64,000 nucleotides of DNA from H17-190 sp034435615 (GTDB taxonomy: Bacteria > Chloroflexota > Dehalococcoidia > SM23-28-2 > HRBIN24). The translations under genes were made by a program, and so were the position numbers. The stretch lies in assembly GCA_034435615.1 (NCBI GenBank), contig DAOTWZ010000009.1:4501-68500 (forward strand), written 5' to 3'. This document shows positions 32,901 to 42,130 of the stretch, piece by piece; position 1 is the stretch's first letter; every line of letters begins with the position of its first letter. A model generated the notes under the pieces. That model was not told the DNA's origin and made no database searches. It saw nothing but the letters and a program-made list of their open reading frames with translations.

Positions 32901-33434
32901 ATGGGCCTCACCTCCAGGCACTCCTCTCGCTACAGCGTCGTCGAGTTCGTCGACGAAGACCCTGACCTGCTGGCCAGGGTGAAGTCCCTCATCGCCGACC
33001 TGGAGCCGGACCGGGCCGATCTCCTGGACGCCCTGCACCGCATCCAGCACGAGTTCGGCTACGTGCCCAAGCTGGCCATTCCCTTCCTGGCCGCCCGGTT
33101 CAAGACCACCCCGGCCCTCATCTTCGGCACCATATCCTTCTACTCGGAGATACGGACGGAGCCGCCGCCGCGGGTGGAGATCCAGTGGTGCAGCGGCCCG
33201 GCCTGCCTGCTGAAGGGCTCCCGCAACATCCGCCTGGCCCTGGAGGCGGTGCTGGGAGTAGGCATGAACGAGGCGACGCCCGACCGCGCCATCGGCCTCC
33301 GGCTCGTCCAGTGCGATGGCACCTGCCATCTGGCCCCCCTGGTGCGGGTGGGCGGCCGCTATATAGGCCCCCTGACGGTGAGCGGGGCCATCCGCCTGGC
33401 CCGCCAGCTACAGGAGGAGGCCCGCCGCGGCTAG
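32901..33434 (+). CDS. nuoE: NuoE-like [2Fe-2S] subunit (24-kDa type)
   Basis: 177 residues. The four cluster cysteines are in the canonical pattern: CSGPAC (97, 102) and CDGTC (138, 142). The N-terminal helical part contains LLDALHRIQHEFGYVPKLAI, typical of the NuoE/HndA family. With the next gene it would form the NAD(H)-oxidising diaphorase module. No NuoG or other complex I gene is near, so the partner is more likely a formate dehydrogenase, hydrogenase or bifurcating enzyme elsewhere. Start chosen after the promoter. Confidence 0.92.
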   Translation: MGLTSRHSSRYSVVEFVDEDPDLLARVKSLIADLEPDRADLLDALHRIQHEFGYVPKLAIPFLAARFKTTPALIFGTISFYSEIRTEPPPRVEIQWCSGPACLLKGSRNIRLALEAVLGVGMNEATPDRAIGLRLVQCDGTCHLAPLVRVGGRYIGPLTVSGAIRLARQLQEEARRG

Positions 33435-33444
33435 GGACGGGGAG

Positions 33445-35352
33445 ATGGCCGACGTTTCCGGGGCCCTGCGAACGCTGCGGGAGGCGGCGGAGGCCGCCTG
33501 GCGGCCCTATGCCCAGCCCGAGCGGCCGCTGATACGCCTCCCCCTGGCCACCTGCAGCCGCGCCGCCGGCGCCGCCGAGACCCTGGACGCCCTGCGACGC
33601 GAGCTGGCCCGGCGGGGCGAACCCGCCCACCTCCTCATCGTCGGCTGCCCAGGCCTCTGCTTCGCCGACCCGGTGGTGGACGTCCACCTGCCCGGCCTCC
33701 CCCGTGTCCTCTACGGCCGGGTGACGGCCGACCGCGTCCCCGCTCTCCTGGACGCCGTCCTGGGCGACACCAGGGTGCACCGGGAGCTGGCGCTGGGCGT
33801 CCTCCTGGACGAAGGCGACTCCCTGGAGCGCTACGCCAGCACCCCCGTGGCCGACCTCCCCGACCTGGCCAGCACCGACTGGATGCGCCTCCAGGTGCGG
33901 CGGCTCATGGCCAACGTGGGCGTCATCGACCCCGAGAACATAGAGCACTACATCGCCCGCGGCGGCTATGAGGGGCTGGCGCGGGCCCTGGGCATGGAGC
34001 CGGAGGCCGTCATCCAGGAGGTGCTGGACTCCGGCCTCTGGGGGCGCGGCGGCGCCGCCTTCCCCACCGGCCGCAAGTGGGACTTCCTGCGCCAGGCTCG
34101 CGGCGGCCCCAAATACCTCATCTGCAATGCCGACGAGGGTGACCCTGGCTCCTTCGTCAACCGTAATCTGCTGGAGGGCGACCCGCAGCTCATCATCGAG
34201 GGAATGGTCATCGCTGCCTGGGCCACCGGCGCCTCCTACGGCTACATCTACATCCGGGACGAGTATCCCCTGGCCAACGAGCGGATGAACCGGGCGCTGG
34301 AGCAGGCGCGGGCCAAGGGGCTCCTGGGCAACGACATCCTGGGCTCCGGCTTCGCCTACGACATGGAGGTGGTGCGGGGCGCTGGCTCCTACGTCTGCGG
34401 CGAGGAGACGGGCCTCATCGCCTCCATCGAGGACGTGCGGGGGATGCCCAAGATACGGCCTCCCTACCCCGCCCAGTCCGGCGTCTTCGGCAAGCCCACC
34501 AACGTCAACAACGTGGAGAGCTACGCCAACGCTCCCCTCATCCTGCGCCACGGTGCCGCCTGGTACGCCGCCGTAGGCAGCGAGCGCCACAAGGGGACCA
34601 AGATGTTCAGCCTCTCTGGCCAGGTGATGCGGCCGGGGGTGCTGGAGGTCCCTCTGGGCACTCCCATGCGGGATGTCATCATGGTGGCCGGGGGCGGCAT
34701 CCCCGAGGGCAGGAGCCTCAAGGCGGTGCAGCCCGGCGGTCCCCTCTCCGGCGTGGTGCCGGCCTCCCGCGTCCTGGCCGAGGACGGCCTGCCCCTGGAG
34801 CCGGAGCCCTTCCGCGAGCTGGGGATGTTCATGGGCTCCGGCGGCCTGGTGGTGCTGGACGACTCCTCCTGCGTGGTGGACCTGGCCGTCTACTTCGAGT
34901 GGTTCGCTGAGGACGAGTCCTGCGGCCGCTGCACCACCTGCTTCGCCGGGACGCGGCGGCTGCTGGAGATCGTGCGGCGCATCTCCCGGGGCAGGGGCCG
35001 GCCGGAGGACCTGCAGCTCATGCGCATGCTGGCCGATTCCATGCGCTACTCCAACTGCGTGCACGGCCAGGCAGCCCCCACCGTCATCATGTCCCTCCTG
35101 AACCTCTTCCCGGAGGAGGTCCAGGAGCACCTGGAGCGTCGCCGCTGCCCCGCCAAGGCCTGCCGCGGCCTCGTCCGCTACGAGGTGGCGGGGGACGACC
35201 CCAACCTGCCGGCTGCCGCCGAGATCTGTCCCACCGGCGCCATCGTCCGTGATAACGGCGGCTACCGGATAGACCAGGGGCTCTGCATCCGCTGCCACGC
35301 CTGTAAGGAGCTGGCGCCCCAGGGCATCCAGGTGCTGGACGCCTTCGCCTGA
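33445..35352 (+). CDS. nuoF: NuoF-like NADH-binding flavoprotein with N-terminal thioredoxin-like and C-terminal ferredoxin domains
   Basis: 635 residues. N-terminal [2Fe-2S] thioredoxin-like domain (1-120) with TCSRAAGA and GCPGLC; FMN/NADH domain with GRGGAAFPTGRKW (about 195) and CNADEGDPGSF; [4Fe-4S] site CGRCTTC plus NCVHG; C-terminal ferredoxin-like segment with CPAKAC, CPTGAI and CIRCHACKELAP. The last motif has Ala where a bacterial 2[4Fe-4S] ferredoxin has the fourth Cys (CxxCxxCxxxCP), so probably one [4Fe-4S] cluster forms there. This build is like HndC/HydB of multimeric hydrogenases and NAD-dependent formate dehydrogenases rather than plain NuoF. Confidence 0.92.
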   Translation: MADVSGALRTLREAAEAAWRPYAQPERPLIRLPLATCSRAAGAAETLDALRRELARRGEPAHLLIVGCPGLCFADPVVDVHLPGLPRVLYGRVTADRVPALLDAVLGDTRVHRELALGVLLDEGDSLERYASTPVADLPDLASTDWMRLQVRRLMANVGVIDPENIEHYIARGGYEGLARALGMEPEAVIQEVLDSGLWGRGGAAFPTGRKWDFLRQARGGPKYLICNADEGDPGSFVNRNLLEGDPQLIIEGMVIAAWATGASYGYIYIRDEYPLANERMNRALEQARAKGLLGNDILGSGFAYDMEVVRGAGSYVCGEETGLIASIEDVRGMPKIRPPYPAQSGVFGKPTNVNNVESYANAPLILRHGAAWYAAVGSERHKGTKMFSLSGQVMRPGVLEVPLGTPMRDVIMVAGGGIPEGRSLKAVQPGGPLSGVVPASRVLAEDGLPLEPEPFRELGMFMGSGGLVVLDDSSCVVDLAVYFEWFAEDESCGRCTTCFAGTRRLLEIVRRISRGRGRPEDLQLMRMLADSMRYSNCVHGQAAPTVIMSLLNLFPEEVQEHLERRRCPAKACRGLVRYEVAGDDPNLPAAAEICPTGAIVRDNGGYRIDQGLCIRCHACKELAPQGIQVLDAFA

Positions 35353-35414
35353 GGCGGCCCGCCTCCTCCGGCCGCCCCGGCCTGACGGTTAAGGCTAAAA
35401 CGTCTAAGGCACTG

Positions 35415-35420
35415 TATAAT
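35415..35420 (+). promoter_or_regulatory. -10 box of mutS
   Basis: TATAAT 31 bp before the mutS ATG at 35446, which has GGGGAG upstream. No convincing -35. Confidence 0.4.
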
Positions 35421-35445
35421 TGTCCCAAAGCGCGGGGAGCGCTGT

Positions 35446-38070
35446 ATGGCCGAGACACCGCTGCGGCGTCAGTATCTCGAGATCAAGCGTCGGTACCCTC
35501 ACGCCATCGTCTTCTTCCGCCTGGGCGACTTCTACGAGACGTTCGACGATGACGCCCGCACCGTGGCCCGGGAGCTCGAAATAGCCCTCACCTCCCGCCC
35601 GGTGGGCAAGGGGAAGCGGGTGCCGCTGGCCGGCGTCCCCCATCATGCCCTGGACTCCTACCTGGCGCGGCTCATCGCCAAGGGCTACAAGGTGGCCATC
35701 TGCGAGCAGGTGGAGCAGCCCGCGCCGGGCAGACGGCTCCTGGCCCGCGAGGTGGTGCGGGTGGTGACACCGGGCACCCTGGTGGAGGAGGGTCTCCTGG
35801 ACCAGCGCAGCAACAACTATCTGGCCGCCGTGGTGGCGGAGGGCGATGCGGCCGGCCTCGCCTATACGGACATCTCCACCGGGGAGTTCGCCTGTACCCA
35901 GTTGCCCCTGTCGGCCCTGGCCGTGGAGCTGGAGCGGCTGCGTCCGGCGGAGCTGCTGGCCCCCGTCGACCTGGAGCTGGGGGAGCACCCGGCCTGTCGC
36001 GGCCCCCTGCCGGAGGAGGCGTCGGACGGGGAATGGGCGGCGGGGAGGCTTCTCGCCCACTTCGGCGCCCCGGCGCTGGACGCCCTGGGCCTGGAGGGGA
36101 TGCCCCTGGCCACCCGGGCGGCCGCCGCCCTCCTGCGCTACCTGGAGGAGAACCAGCGGGCCGCCCTCCCCAACGTCTCCCGTCTCCTGGTCTACAACGC
36201 CAGCGCCTACATGCTCTTGGACGCCCAGACCCGCCGCAACCTGGAGATATTCCGCTCCCTCCGGGCCGAGGGCGGGGCCTCCCTCCTCTCCGTGCTGGAC
36301 CTCACCGGCACGGCCATGGGGGCACGGCTGCTGCGGCGCTGGCTGGGCCAGCCTCTGCTCGACATAAAGGCGATACGCCGTCGTCAGGACTGCGTGGAGC
36401 TCTTCCACAGCTCGGCGGTGCGACGCGGCCGCGTCGCCCAGGTCCTGGCCAAGATGCCGGACTTGGAGCGGCTCATGGGGCGCGTCGGCTCCGGGGTGGC
36501 CACTCCACGGGACCTGGTAGCCCTCGCCCGGGGGCTGGAGCTGGTGGAAGCGCTGCGGCAGGCCCTGGATTGGGACCTGGAGCGGCTCCCCCCCGGCTCC
36601 CGCGCCCTGCACGAAGAGCTGCTGGGGCGGCTCAGCCCCTGCGCCGATGTGGTGGCCCTGGTGCGGGGCGCCCTGGTAGACGACCCTCCCAACAGCTTCG
36701 ACGAAGGGGGCGTCATACGGGCTGGCCTCTCGGCGGAGCTGGACGAGGCTCGCGCCCTGGCCCAGGACGCCCGTCAGGTGCTGGCCGATCTGGAGCGGAG
36801 GGAACGTGAGCGCACCGGCATCAAGAGTCTGAAGCTGGGCTACAACAAGGTCTTCGGCTACTACATCGAGGTCTCCCGGCCTAACCTGCACCTGGTGCCG
36901 CCGGACTACGAGCGGCGCCAGACCCTGGTGGGGGGAGAACGCTTCGTCACGGCAGAGCTGCGGGAGCTGGAGTACCGCATCCTGCACGCCCGGGAGCGGC
37001 AGGTGGAGCTGGAGCGGGAGCTGTTCCAGCAGGTGTGCGGACAGGTGGCGGCGGCCGCCGACCGCGTCCTCCGCACAGCCGGGGCGGTGGCGGAGGTGGA
37101 CGTCTACTGCGCCCTGGCCGAAGCGGCCGCCCGCTACGGCTACGTCCGCCCCGAGGTGCACGAGGGGGACGAGATCTGGATCAAGGACGGTCGCCACCCC
37201 GTGGTGGAGCGGATGCTGGGGGAGGGGCAGTTCGTCCCCAACGATACCCATCTCTCCAGCGACGAGGCCCAGATAATCGTCCTCACGGGGCCCAACATGG
37301 CCGGCAAGTCCACCTACCTGCGGCAGGTGGCCCTCATCGTCCTCATGGCCCAGGTGGGGAGCTTCGTCCCCGCCGCCGCTGCCCGCATCGGCCTGGTGGA
37401 CCGCATATTCACCCGTATCGGCGCCGTGGACGATATAGCCGCCGGCCGCTCCACCTTCATGGTGGAGATGGTGGAGACGGCCGCCATCCTCCACAACGCC
37501 ACGCCCCGCTCCCTCCTGCTGTTCGACGAGATAGGCCGCGGCACCAGCACTTACGACGGCATGGCCATTGCCCGCGCCGTCGTGGAGTTCATCCACAACC
37601 GGCCGGAGGTGGCGGCCAAGACCCTCTTCGCCACCCACTATCACGAGCTGGTGGAGCTGGCATCCTTCCTGCCCCGGGTGCGCAACTACCACGTGGCGGT
37701 GGCGGAGGAGGGGGGCCGCGTGGTATTCCTCCACCGCGTCCTGCCCGGCGGCGCCGACCGCTCCTACGGCGTCCACGTGGCCCAGCTAGCGGGGCTGCCC
37801 CGGGCGGTGGTCTCCCGCGCCCAGGAGCTGCTGCAGGAGCTGGAGGCCAGGCGCGGGGGCGATGCGCGCCGCCCCCAGAGGCCGCCGGCCGTCCAGCTAC
37901 CCCTCCTGGTGCCCGGGCTGGAGCTACTGCAGGAGCTGGCGGAGCTGGAGGTGGACGGCATGAGCCCCTTGGAGGCCCTCACCAAGCTCTACGAGCTGCG
38001 GGAGAGGGCCCGCCAGGGGCTGGCGGAGGCGCCGCCACGGCGAGGGCAGGGGGGCCGGGGATGGCCATAA
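35446..38070 (+). CDS. mutS: DNA mismatch repair protein MutS
   Basis: 874 residues. The mismatch-binding motif is RLGDFYETF (Phe-x-Glu as FYE), near residue 25. The C-terminal ATPase has Walker A GPNMAGKST near 615 and DEIGRGTSTYDG. It recognises mispairs and recruits MutL, encoded by the overlapping next gene. MutS1 type by its N-terminal mismatch domain. Confidence 0.97.
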   Translation: MAETPLRRQYLEIKRRYPHAIVFFRLGDFYETFDDDARTVARELEIALTSRPVGKGKRVPLAGVPHHALDSYLARLIAKGYKVAICEQVEQPAPGRRLLAREVVRVVTPGTLVEEGLLDQRSNNYLAAVVAEGDAAGLAYTDISTGEFACTQLPLSALAVELERLRPAELLAPVDLELGEHPACRGPLPEEASDGEWAAGRLLAHFGAPALDALGLEGMPLATRAAAALLRYLEENQRAALPNVSRLLVYNASAYMLLDAQTRRNLEIFRSLRAEGGASLLSVLDLTGTAMGARLLRRWLGQPLLDIKAIRRRQDCVELFHSSAVRRGRVAQVLAKMPDLERLMGRVGSGVATPRDLVALARGLELVEALRQALDWDLERLPPGSRALHEELLGRLSPCADVVALVRGALVDDPPNSFDEGGVIRAGLSAELDEARALAQDARQVLADLERRERERTGIKSLKLGYNKVFGYYIEVSRPNLHLVPPDYERRQTLVGGERFVTAELRELEYRILHARERQVELERELFQQVCGQVAAAADRVLRTAGAVAEVDVYCALAEAAARYGYVRPEVHEGDEIWIKDGRHPVVERMLGEGQFVPNDTHLSSDEAQIIVLTGPNMAGKSTYLRQVALIVLMAQVGSFVPAAAARIGLVDRIFTRIGAVDDIAAGRSTFMVEMVETAAILHNATPRSLLLFDEIGRGTSTYDGMAIARAVVEFIHNRPEVAAKTLFATHYHELVELASFLPRVRNYHVAVAEEGGRVVFLHRVLPGGADRSYGVHVAQLAGLPRAVVSRAQELLQELEARRGGDARRPQRPPAVQLPLLVPGLELLQELAELEVDGMSPLEALTKLYELRERARQGLAEAPPRRGQGGRGWP

Positions 38071-39764
38071 GGGTGCTGCCGCCGGAGGTGGCGGAGCGCA
38101 TCGCCGCCGGGGAGGTGGTGGAGCGGCCGGCCTCCGTGGTCAAGGAGCTGCTGGAGAACGCCCTGGACGCCGGCGCCCGCCGCATCGCCATCGAGGTCAG
38201 GGGTGGGGGGCTGGAGCTGGTGCGCGTCAGCGACGACGGCTGCGGCATTGCCGAGGAGGAGCTGGAGCTGGCCTTCGCCCGTCACGCCACCAGCAAGATA
38301 GCCAGCGCCGAAGACCTGTGGGCCATCGACACTCTGGGCTTCCGGGGCGAGGCCCTCCCCTCCATCGCCGCCGTGGCCGACGTGGAGCTGGCCTCCCGTC
38401 CCCCGGAGCGAGAGGAGGGGGCCTGGGTGCGGCTGGAGGGGGGACGGGTGGTGGCGAGGGGCCAGCGGGGGATGTCCCCGGGCACCGTGGTGACGGTGAC
38501 CGGTCTCTTCGCCCGGCACCCGGCGCGGCGCAAGTTCCTCCGCTCCCCCCAGGGGGAGGCCCAGGCCATCGCCCAGGTGGTCTCCCATTACGCCCTGGCC
38601 TATCCGGAGGTGCGACTCTCCCTGCTGGTGGACGGTCGACGCCTGCTGGCCACCCCGGGCTCCGGCGAACTGCGGGACGCCGTGGCCGCCGTCTACGGGG
38701 TTGAGACGGCGGGAGCCCTGCTCCCCGTGGACGGGGAGCACGAGGGGGTGCGGGTGGCCGGGCTGGTGGGGCCGCCCCATCTGCACCGGGCGGGCCGTGG
38801 CCAGCTCAGCTTCTTCGTCAACCGGCGCTGGGTGCAGAACCGTCGGCTGGCCTTCGCCCTGGAAGAGGCCTACCAGGGGCTGCTGCCCGCGGGCAGACAC
38901 CCGGTGGCGGTGCTGTCCCTCACTCTGCCGCCAGGGGAGGTGGACGTGAACGTCCACCCGGCCAAGGCGGAGGTGCGCTTCCGCCGGGAGGGAGCTGTGC
39001 TGGGAGCGGTGGCCAGGGCCACCCGCGCTGCCCTGGTGGCGGAGGCGCCGGTGCCCCGCCCGGCCGCCGCATCCCCTACCGCGGACGGGCGGGAGGCTCC
39101 CCTCCTCTGGCAGCGGGCCGCCTCCCCACCCCGCAGGAAGGAGGAGGCCGGCCCCCGCCCCCAGCAGCCGCCCTCGCCCACGCCCCGTCGCGTCCTCCCC
39201 CTGCTGCGAGTGGTGGGCCAGGTGGCCAACCTCTACATCGTGGCGGAGGGGCCAGACGGCATGTATCTGATAGACCAGCACGCCGCCCACGAGCGGGTTC
39301 TCTTCGAGGAGATAGCGGCGCAGCGGGCCAGGGGAAAGGTGGAGCGCCAGGGCCTTCTACCGCCCCTCCTCCTGGAGCTGACGCCGGCCCAGGCGGCGGC
39401 CCTGGAGGAGTGCGCCGGGGCCCTGACCGACCACGGCTTCGAGCTGGAGCCCTTCGGCGAGCGGGCCTACCTGCTGCGGTCGGTGCCCTCCCTCCTGGCC
39501 GCTCGGGGAGGCGACGTTCGGGAGGCAGTCCTCTCCCTGCTGGACCGCCTGCGGGAGGGGACTCCCCCGCCGCCGGACAGGGTGGCCATGACGCTGGCCT
39601 GCCACGCCGCCGTGCGGGCGGGCAAGGCTCTCTCCCTGGAGGAGATGCGGGAGCTGGTGCGCCGGCTGGAGGAGACGCAGACGCCCCATACCTGCCCTCA
39701 CGGCCGGCCTACCATGCTGCAGCTCACGGCCGATGCCCTGGCCCGTCAGTTCGGGCGGCGCTAG
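38061..39764 (+). CDS. mutL: DNA mismatch repair protein MutL, endonuclease type
   Basis: 567 residues from ATG 38061, overlapping mutS by 10 nt. GHKL ATPase motifs: ELLENALDAGA, DDGCGI and TLGFRGEALPSI. A Pro-rich linker (about 325-380) leads to a C-terminal domain with the metal site DQHAAHER near 405, ACHAAVRAGKALS and CPHGRPTM. This set marks the nicking MutL of bacteria lacking MutH-directed repair. Confidence 0.97.
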   Translation: MAIRVLPPEVAERIAAGEVVERPASVVKELLENALDAGARRIAIEVRGGGLELVRVSDDGCGIAEEELELAFARHATSKIASAEDLWAIDTLGFRGEALPSIAAVADVELASRPPEREEGAWVRLEGGRVVARGQRGMSPGTVVTVTGLFARHPARRKFLRSPQGEAQAIAQVVSHYALAYPEVRLSLLVDGRRLLATPGSGELRDAVAAVYGVETAGALLPVDGEHEGVRVAGLVGPPHLHRAGRGQLSFFVNRRWVQNRRLAFALEEAYQGLLPAGRHPVAVLSLTLPPGEVDVNVHPAKAEVRFRREGAVLGAVARATRAALVAEAPVPRPAAASPTADGREAPLLWQRAASPPRRKEEAGPRPQQPPSPTPRRVLPLLRVVGQVANLYIVAEGPDGMYLIDQHAAHERVLFEEIAAQRARGKVERQGLLPPLLLELTPAQAAALEECAGALTDHGFELEPFGERAYLLRSVPSLLAARGGDVREAVLSLLDRLREGTPPPPDRVAMTLACHAAVRAGKALSLEEMRELVRRLEETQTPHTCPHGRPTMLQLTADALARQFGRR

Positions 39765-40657
39765 CGCTGGGGGATGCCCAGCCTCTCGGCCAGGTAAGGG
39801 GGGAGGGCCATGGAGGCCCGGTAGACCTCGTAGCTCAGGTATCTGACCTCGTCTTGCACCAGCGAGAGCCGACGGGCGAAGGTAGCGGGGGTCAGGCGGG
39901 GAAGGGGCCGCCCTGAGGCGAAGAGGAAGGCGAAGAGGCCCGCCTGGTAGGAGGGGACGACGGCGGTGTGCAGCCGCACGTGAGGGAAGACGGAGGAGAG
40001 CTCCTCCCTGAGCCGCCGCACCCACTCCGGCTGAAAGGTGAGGGAGCCGCTCTGAATGGAGAGGACGCCGCGCCCCCGCAGCGCCCGCTTCAGGTCCCGG
40101 AAGAAGGGCGCCGCATACAGGGGGCTGGAGGGGCCCTCATCGGTGGGGTCCGTCAGGTCTACGATGGCGACATCGAACTGACGACGGAAGCGGGCCACCC
40201 AGGCGAGGCCGTCGCCGATGATGACCTGAGCGCGGGGGTCGTCGAAGGCGCCGCGGGAGATGGAGGGCAGGAAACGGCGGCTCACCTGGATGACCCTTTC
40301 GTCCAGCTCCACCTGGACGGCCCGGCGGACGGTGGACATGGCGAGGGCGCGGCGCAGGGCGCCCCCATCGCCGCCGCCGATGACCAGGACGTCCCGCGGC
40401 CGGCCGTGGAGGAGGCAGGGGAGAAGGGCCACCATCTCATGATAGATGAACTCGTCGGCCTCGCTGGTCTGGACGATGCCGTCCAGCAGGAGGCTCCGCC
40501 CGAAGTTGCCGACATCGAAGACCTGTATGTGCTGGTAGGGGGTGCGCTCCTCGTGCAGGACGCGATGGACTCTCACCTGGGTACGGAGGTTCTCGTCCCA
40601 GTAAGAAGGCAATGACTCGGTGAACCAGAAAGGTCCGTCCTGGGAGGAGTCAGCCAT
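39761..40657 (-). CDS. speE: Spermidine synthase (aminopropyltransferase)
   Basis: 298 residues. The SAM-analogue binding loop is LVIGGGDGGALRRAL; the catalytic acid region is IVDLTDPTDEGPSSPLY. N-terminal FTESLPSYWDENLRTQ fits SpeE. It transfers aminopropyl from decarboxylated SAM to putrescine or a related amine. It overlaps speD by 8 nt, so it is coupled to the supplier of its co-substrate. Ends on a CTAG shared with mutL. Confidence 0.95.
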   Translation of the reverse strand: MADSSQDGPFWFTESLPSYWDENLRTQVRVHRVLHEERTPYQHIQVFDVGNFGRSLLLDGIVQTSEADEFIYHEMVALLPCLLHGRPRDVLVIGGGDGGALRRALAMSTVRRAVQVELDERVIQVSRRFLPSISRGAFDDPRAQVIIGDGLAWVARFRRQFDVAIVDLTDPTDEGPSSPLYAAPFFRDLKRALRGRGVLSIQSGSLTFQPEWVRRLREELSSVFPHVRLHTAVVPSYQAGLFAFLFASGRPLPRLTPATFARRLSLVQDEVRYLSYEVYRASMALPPYLAERLGIPQR

Positions 40658-41060
40658 CGGGCGTCACCCCTGGGCCGCGGCGCACCTCCAGGAGCTGCTC
40701 CCGGCGGGCCCGCAGCGCCTCCCGCAGCAACTCCGTGGCCCGGTAGGGGTCCATGGTGCGGCCACAGGTGAAGACGTCCACGGCGGCGTAGCCCAGCTCT
40801 GGCCAGGTGTGGATGGATATGTGGGACTCGGCCAGCAGGGCGATGGCGGTGACCCCGTATGGCTTGAAGGCGTGGGACTTGATCCCCAGGAGGGTCCCGC
40901 CGCAGGCCTTTACGGCCTGCCGCAGCACCTGCACCAGGTAGCGCCGGGAGTTCAGGAGCTCGCGGTCGCACTCCCAGAGCTCGCAGAGCAGGTGGGTGCC
41001 CACGCCTACGCCGAGGGCGGTCCTCTCACGCTCTTTGGTGACGGTAGCGTACCTCTCCAT
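40650..41060 (-). CDS. speD: S-adenosylmethionine decarboxylase proenzyme
   Basis: 136 residues, SpeH/SpeD short class. The self-cleavage site is Glu78-Ser79 in AESHISIHTWPE, where Ser79 becomes the pyruvoyl group. CGRTMDPYRA follows. It supplies decarboxylated SAM to SpeE. It is 70 nt after the first MetE-like gene in the minus-strand operon metE-like x2-speD-speE. Confidence 0.96.
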   Translation of the reverse strand: MERYATVTKERERTALGVGVGTHLLCELWECDRELLNSRRYLVQVLRQAVKACGGTLLGIKSHAFKPYGVTAIALLAESHISIHTWPELGYAAVDVFTCGRTMDPYRATELLREALRARREQLLEVRRGPGVTPDG

Positions 41061-41130
41061 CTCCCCTCAGTCCGGTATCGCTTTTCGGCCTCCTCGCTGG
41101 GGCGGTGGCCAGGCCGGCGGGTAGCAGCGG

Positions 41131-42129
41131 CTACTCCAGGCCCAGCTCCCGCTTGACCATGCGCACCCCCTGCACCATGACGCGCAGCTTGGCCTCCGCC
41201 TCCTCCACCGTGCGGGTCTTGAGACCGCAGTCCGGCAGTATCCAGACCCGCTCCGGAGGAAGCAGACGGAGCACCCGCTTTATCCCCTCCACCACCTCCT
41301 CCACCGTCTCTATGCGGTGGTTGTGGACGTCCACCACTCCCGCTCCCAGGTCCTTGTCCGGGGCGTAAGGGTGCTGCTCCAGCAGCTTCAGGTACTCGAA
41401 GTTAGTGTTCTTGAAGGCGAGGTGGATCTGCTTGACGGGGAGCCGCAGCATCTCCGGGTAGATCTTCTCCACCTCGCCGTAGCAAATGTGGGTGTGGAAC
41501 TCGGCGTCGATCCCCTCCACCACGGCGCGGAAGGCCCCCACCGCCAGGTCGAAGTCCTCCTCCGGCCGGGTGTGGATGGCCGGCTCGTCTATCTGGATGT
41601 AGCGGCAGCCAGCGGCCACCAGCGCCTCCACCTCCTGACGGATGACGCGGGCCATGTCCATGACGGCGTCCCGGCGCGTCGGGTAGTACTCGTCGAAGGA
41701 CCACTCCACCATGGTGTAGGGGCCGGTGAGCATCCCCTTGACCGGGCGGTCGGTGAGGCCCTGGGCGAACTGCCACATCTCCACCGTCATGGGGCCGGGC
41801 CAGCGGAGGCGGTCGACGATGATGGGCTTGTGGTAGTAACGGTTGCCGTAGGAGCGCACCAGTCCGCCCAGGCGCATACCCTGGATGGGGGTGCCGCCTC
41901 GCTCTCCGGCGAAGTAGGCCACCATGTCGCCCCGCTCCTGCTCTCCGTGGACCAGGACGTCCAGCCCCACGTCTTCCTGGAGGCGGATCCAGAAGGCGGT
42001 GGCCTTGCGCTCCAGCTCCCGCAGCTCCGACAGCTCCAGCTTCCCCTGGGCGAGGGCGTTGCGGGCCCGCACCAGGTAGTCGGGCTTGGGATAGGAGCCC
42101 ACGGCGGAGGTGATCAGCGCCTGTGCCAT
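41131..42129 (-). CDS. Core-MetE-type methionine synthase (C-terminal MetE domain only)
   Basis: 332 residues, a single TIM barrel like the C-terminal half of cobalamin-independent methionine synthase. Zinc-site residues are visible in FHTHICYGEVE (His-x-Cys) and PDCGLKTR (second Cys); the Glu ligand of E. coli MetE is not at the aligned place (HLAFKN where HxEF would be). The entry site EWSFDEYYPTR and IDEPAIHTRPEED are family-like. Short MetE proteins of this kind may take methyl groups from corrinoid proteins rather than folate (the Mes families); the donor here is unknown. It starts 2 nt after the paralogue. Confidence 0.8.
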   Translation of the reverse strand: MAQALITSAVGSYPKPDYLVRARNALAQGKLELSELRELERKATAFWIRLQEDVGLDVLVHGEQERGDMVAYFAGERGGTPIQGMRLGGLVRSYGNRYYHKPIIVDRLRWPGPMTVEMWQFAQGLTDRPVKGMLTGPYTMVEWSFDEYYPTRRDAVMDMARVIRQEVEALVAAGCRYIQIDEPAIHTRPEEDFDLAVGAFRAVVEGIDAEFHTHICYGEVEKIYPEMLRLPVKQIHLAFKNTNFEYLKLLEQHPYAPDKDLGAGVVDVHNHRIETVEEVVEGIKRVLRLLPPERVWILPDCGLKTRTVEEAEAKLRVMVQGVRMVKRELGLE

Positions 42130-42130
42130 C

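Noticed and set aside
33118..37776. Very long minus-strand open frames opposite nuoF and mutS
   Set aside because: Both are mirror frames of well-identified genes; composition is biased to Gly/Val/Ala/Leu/His and has no family motif.
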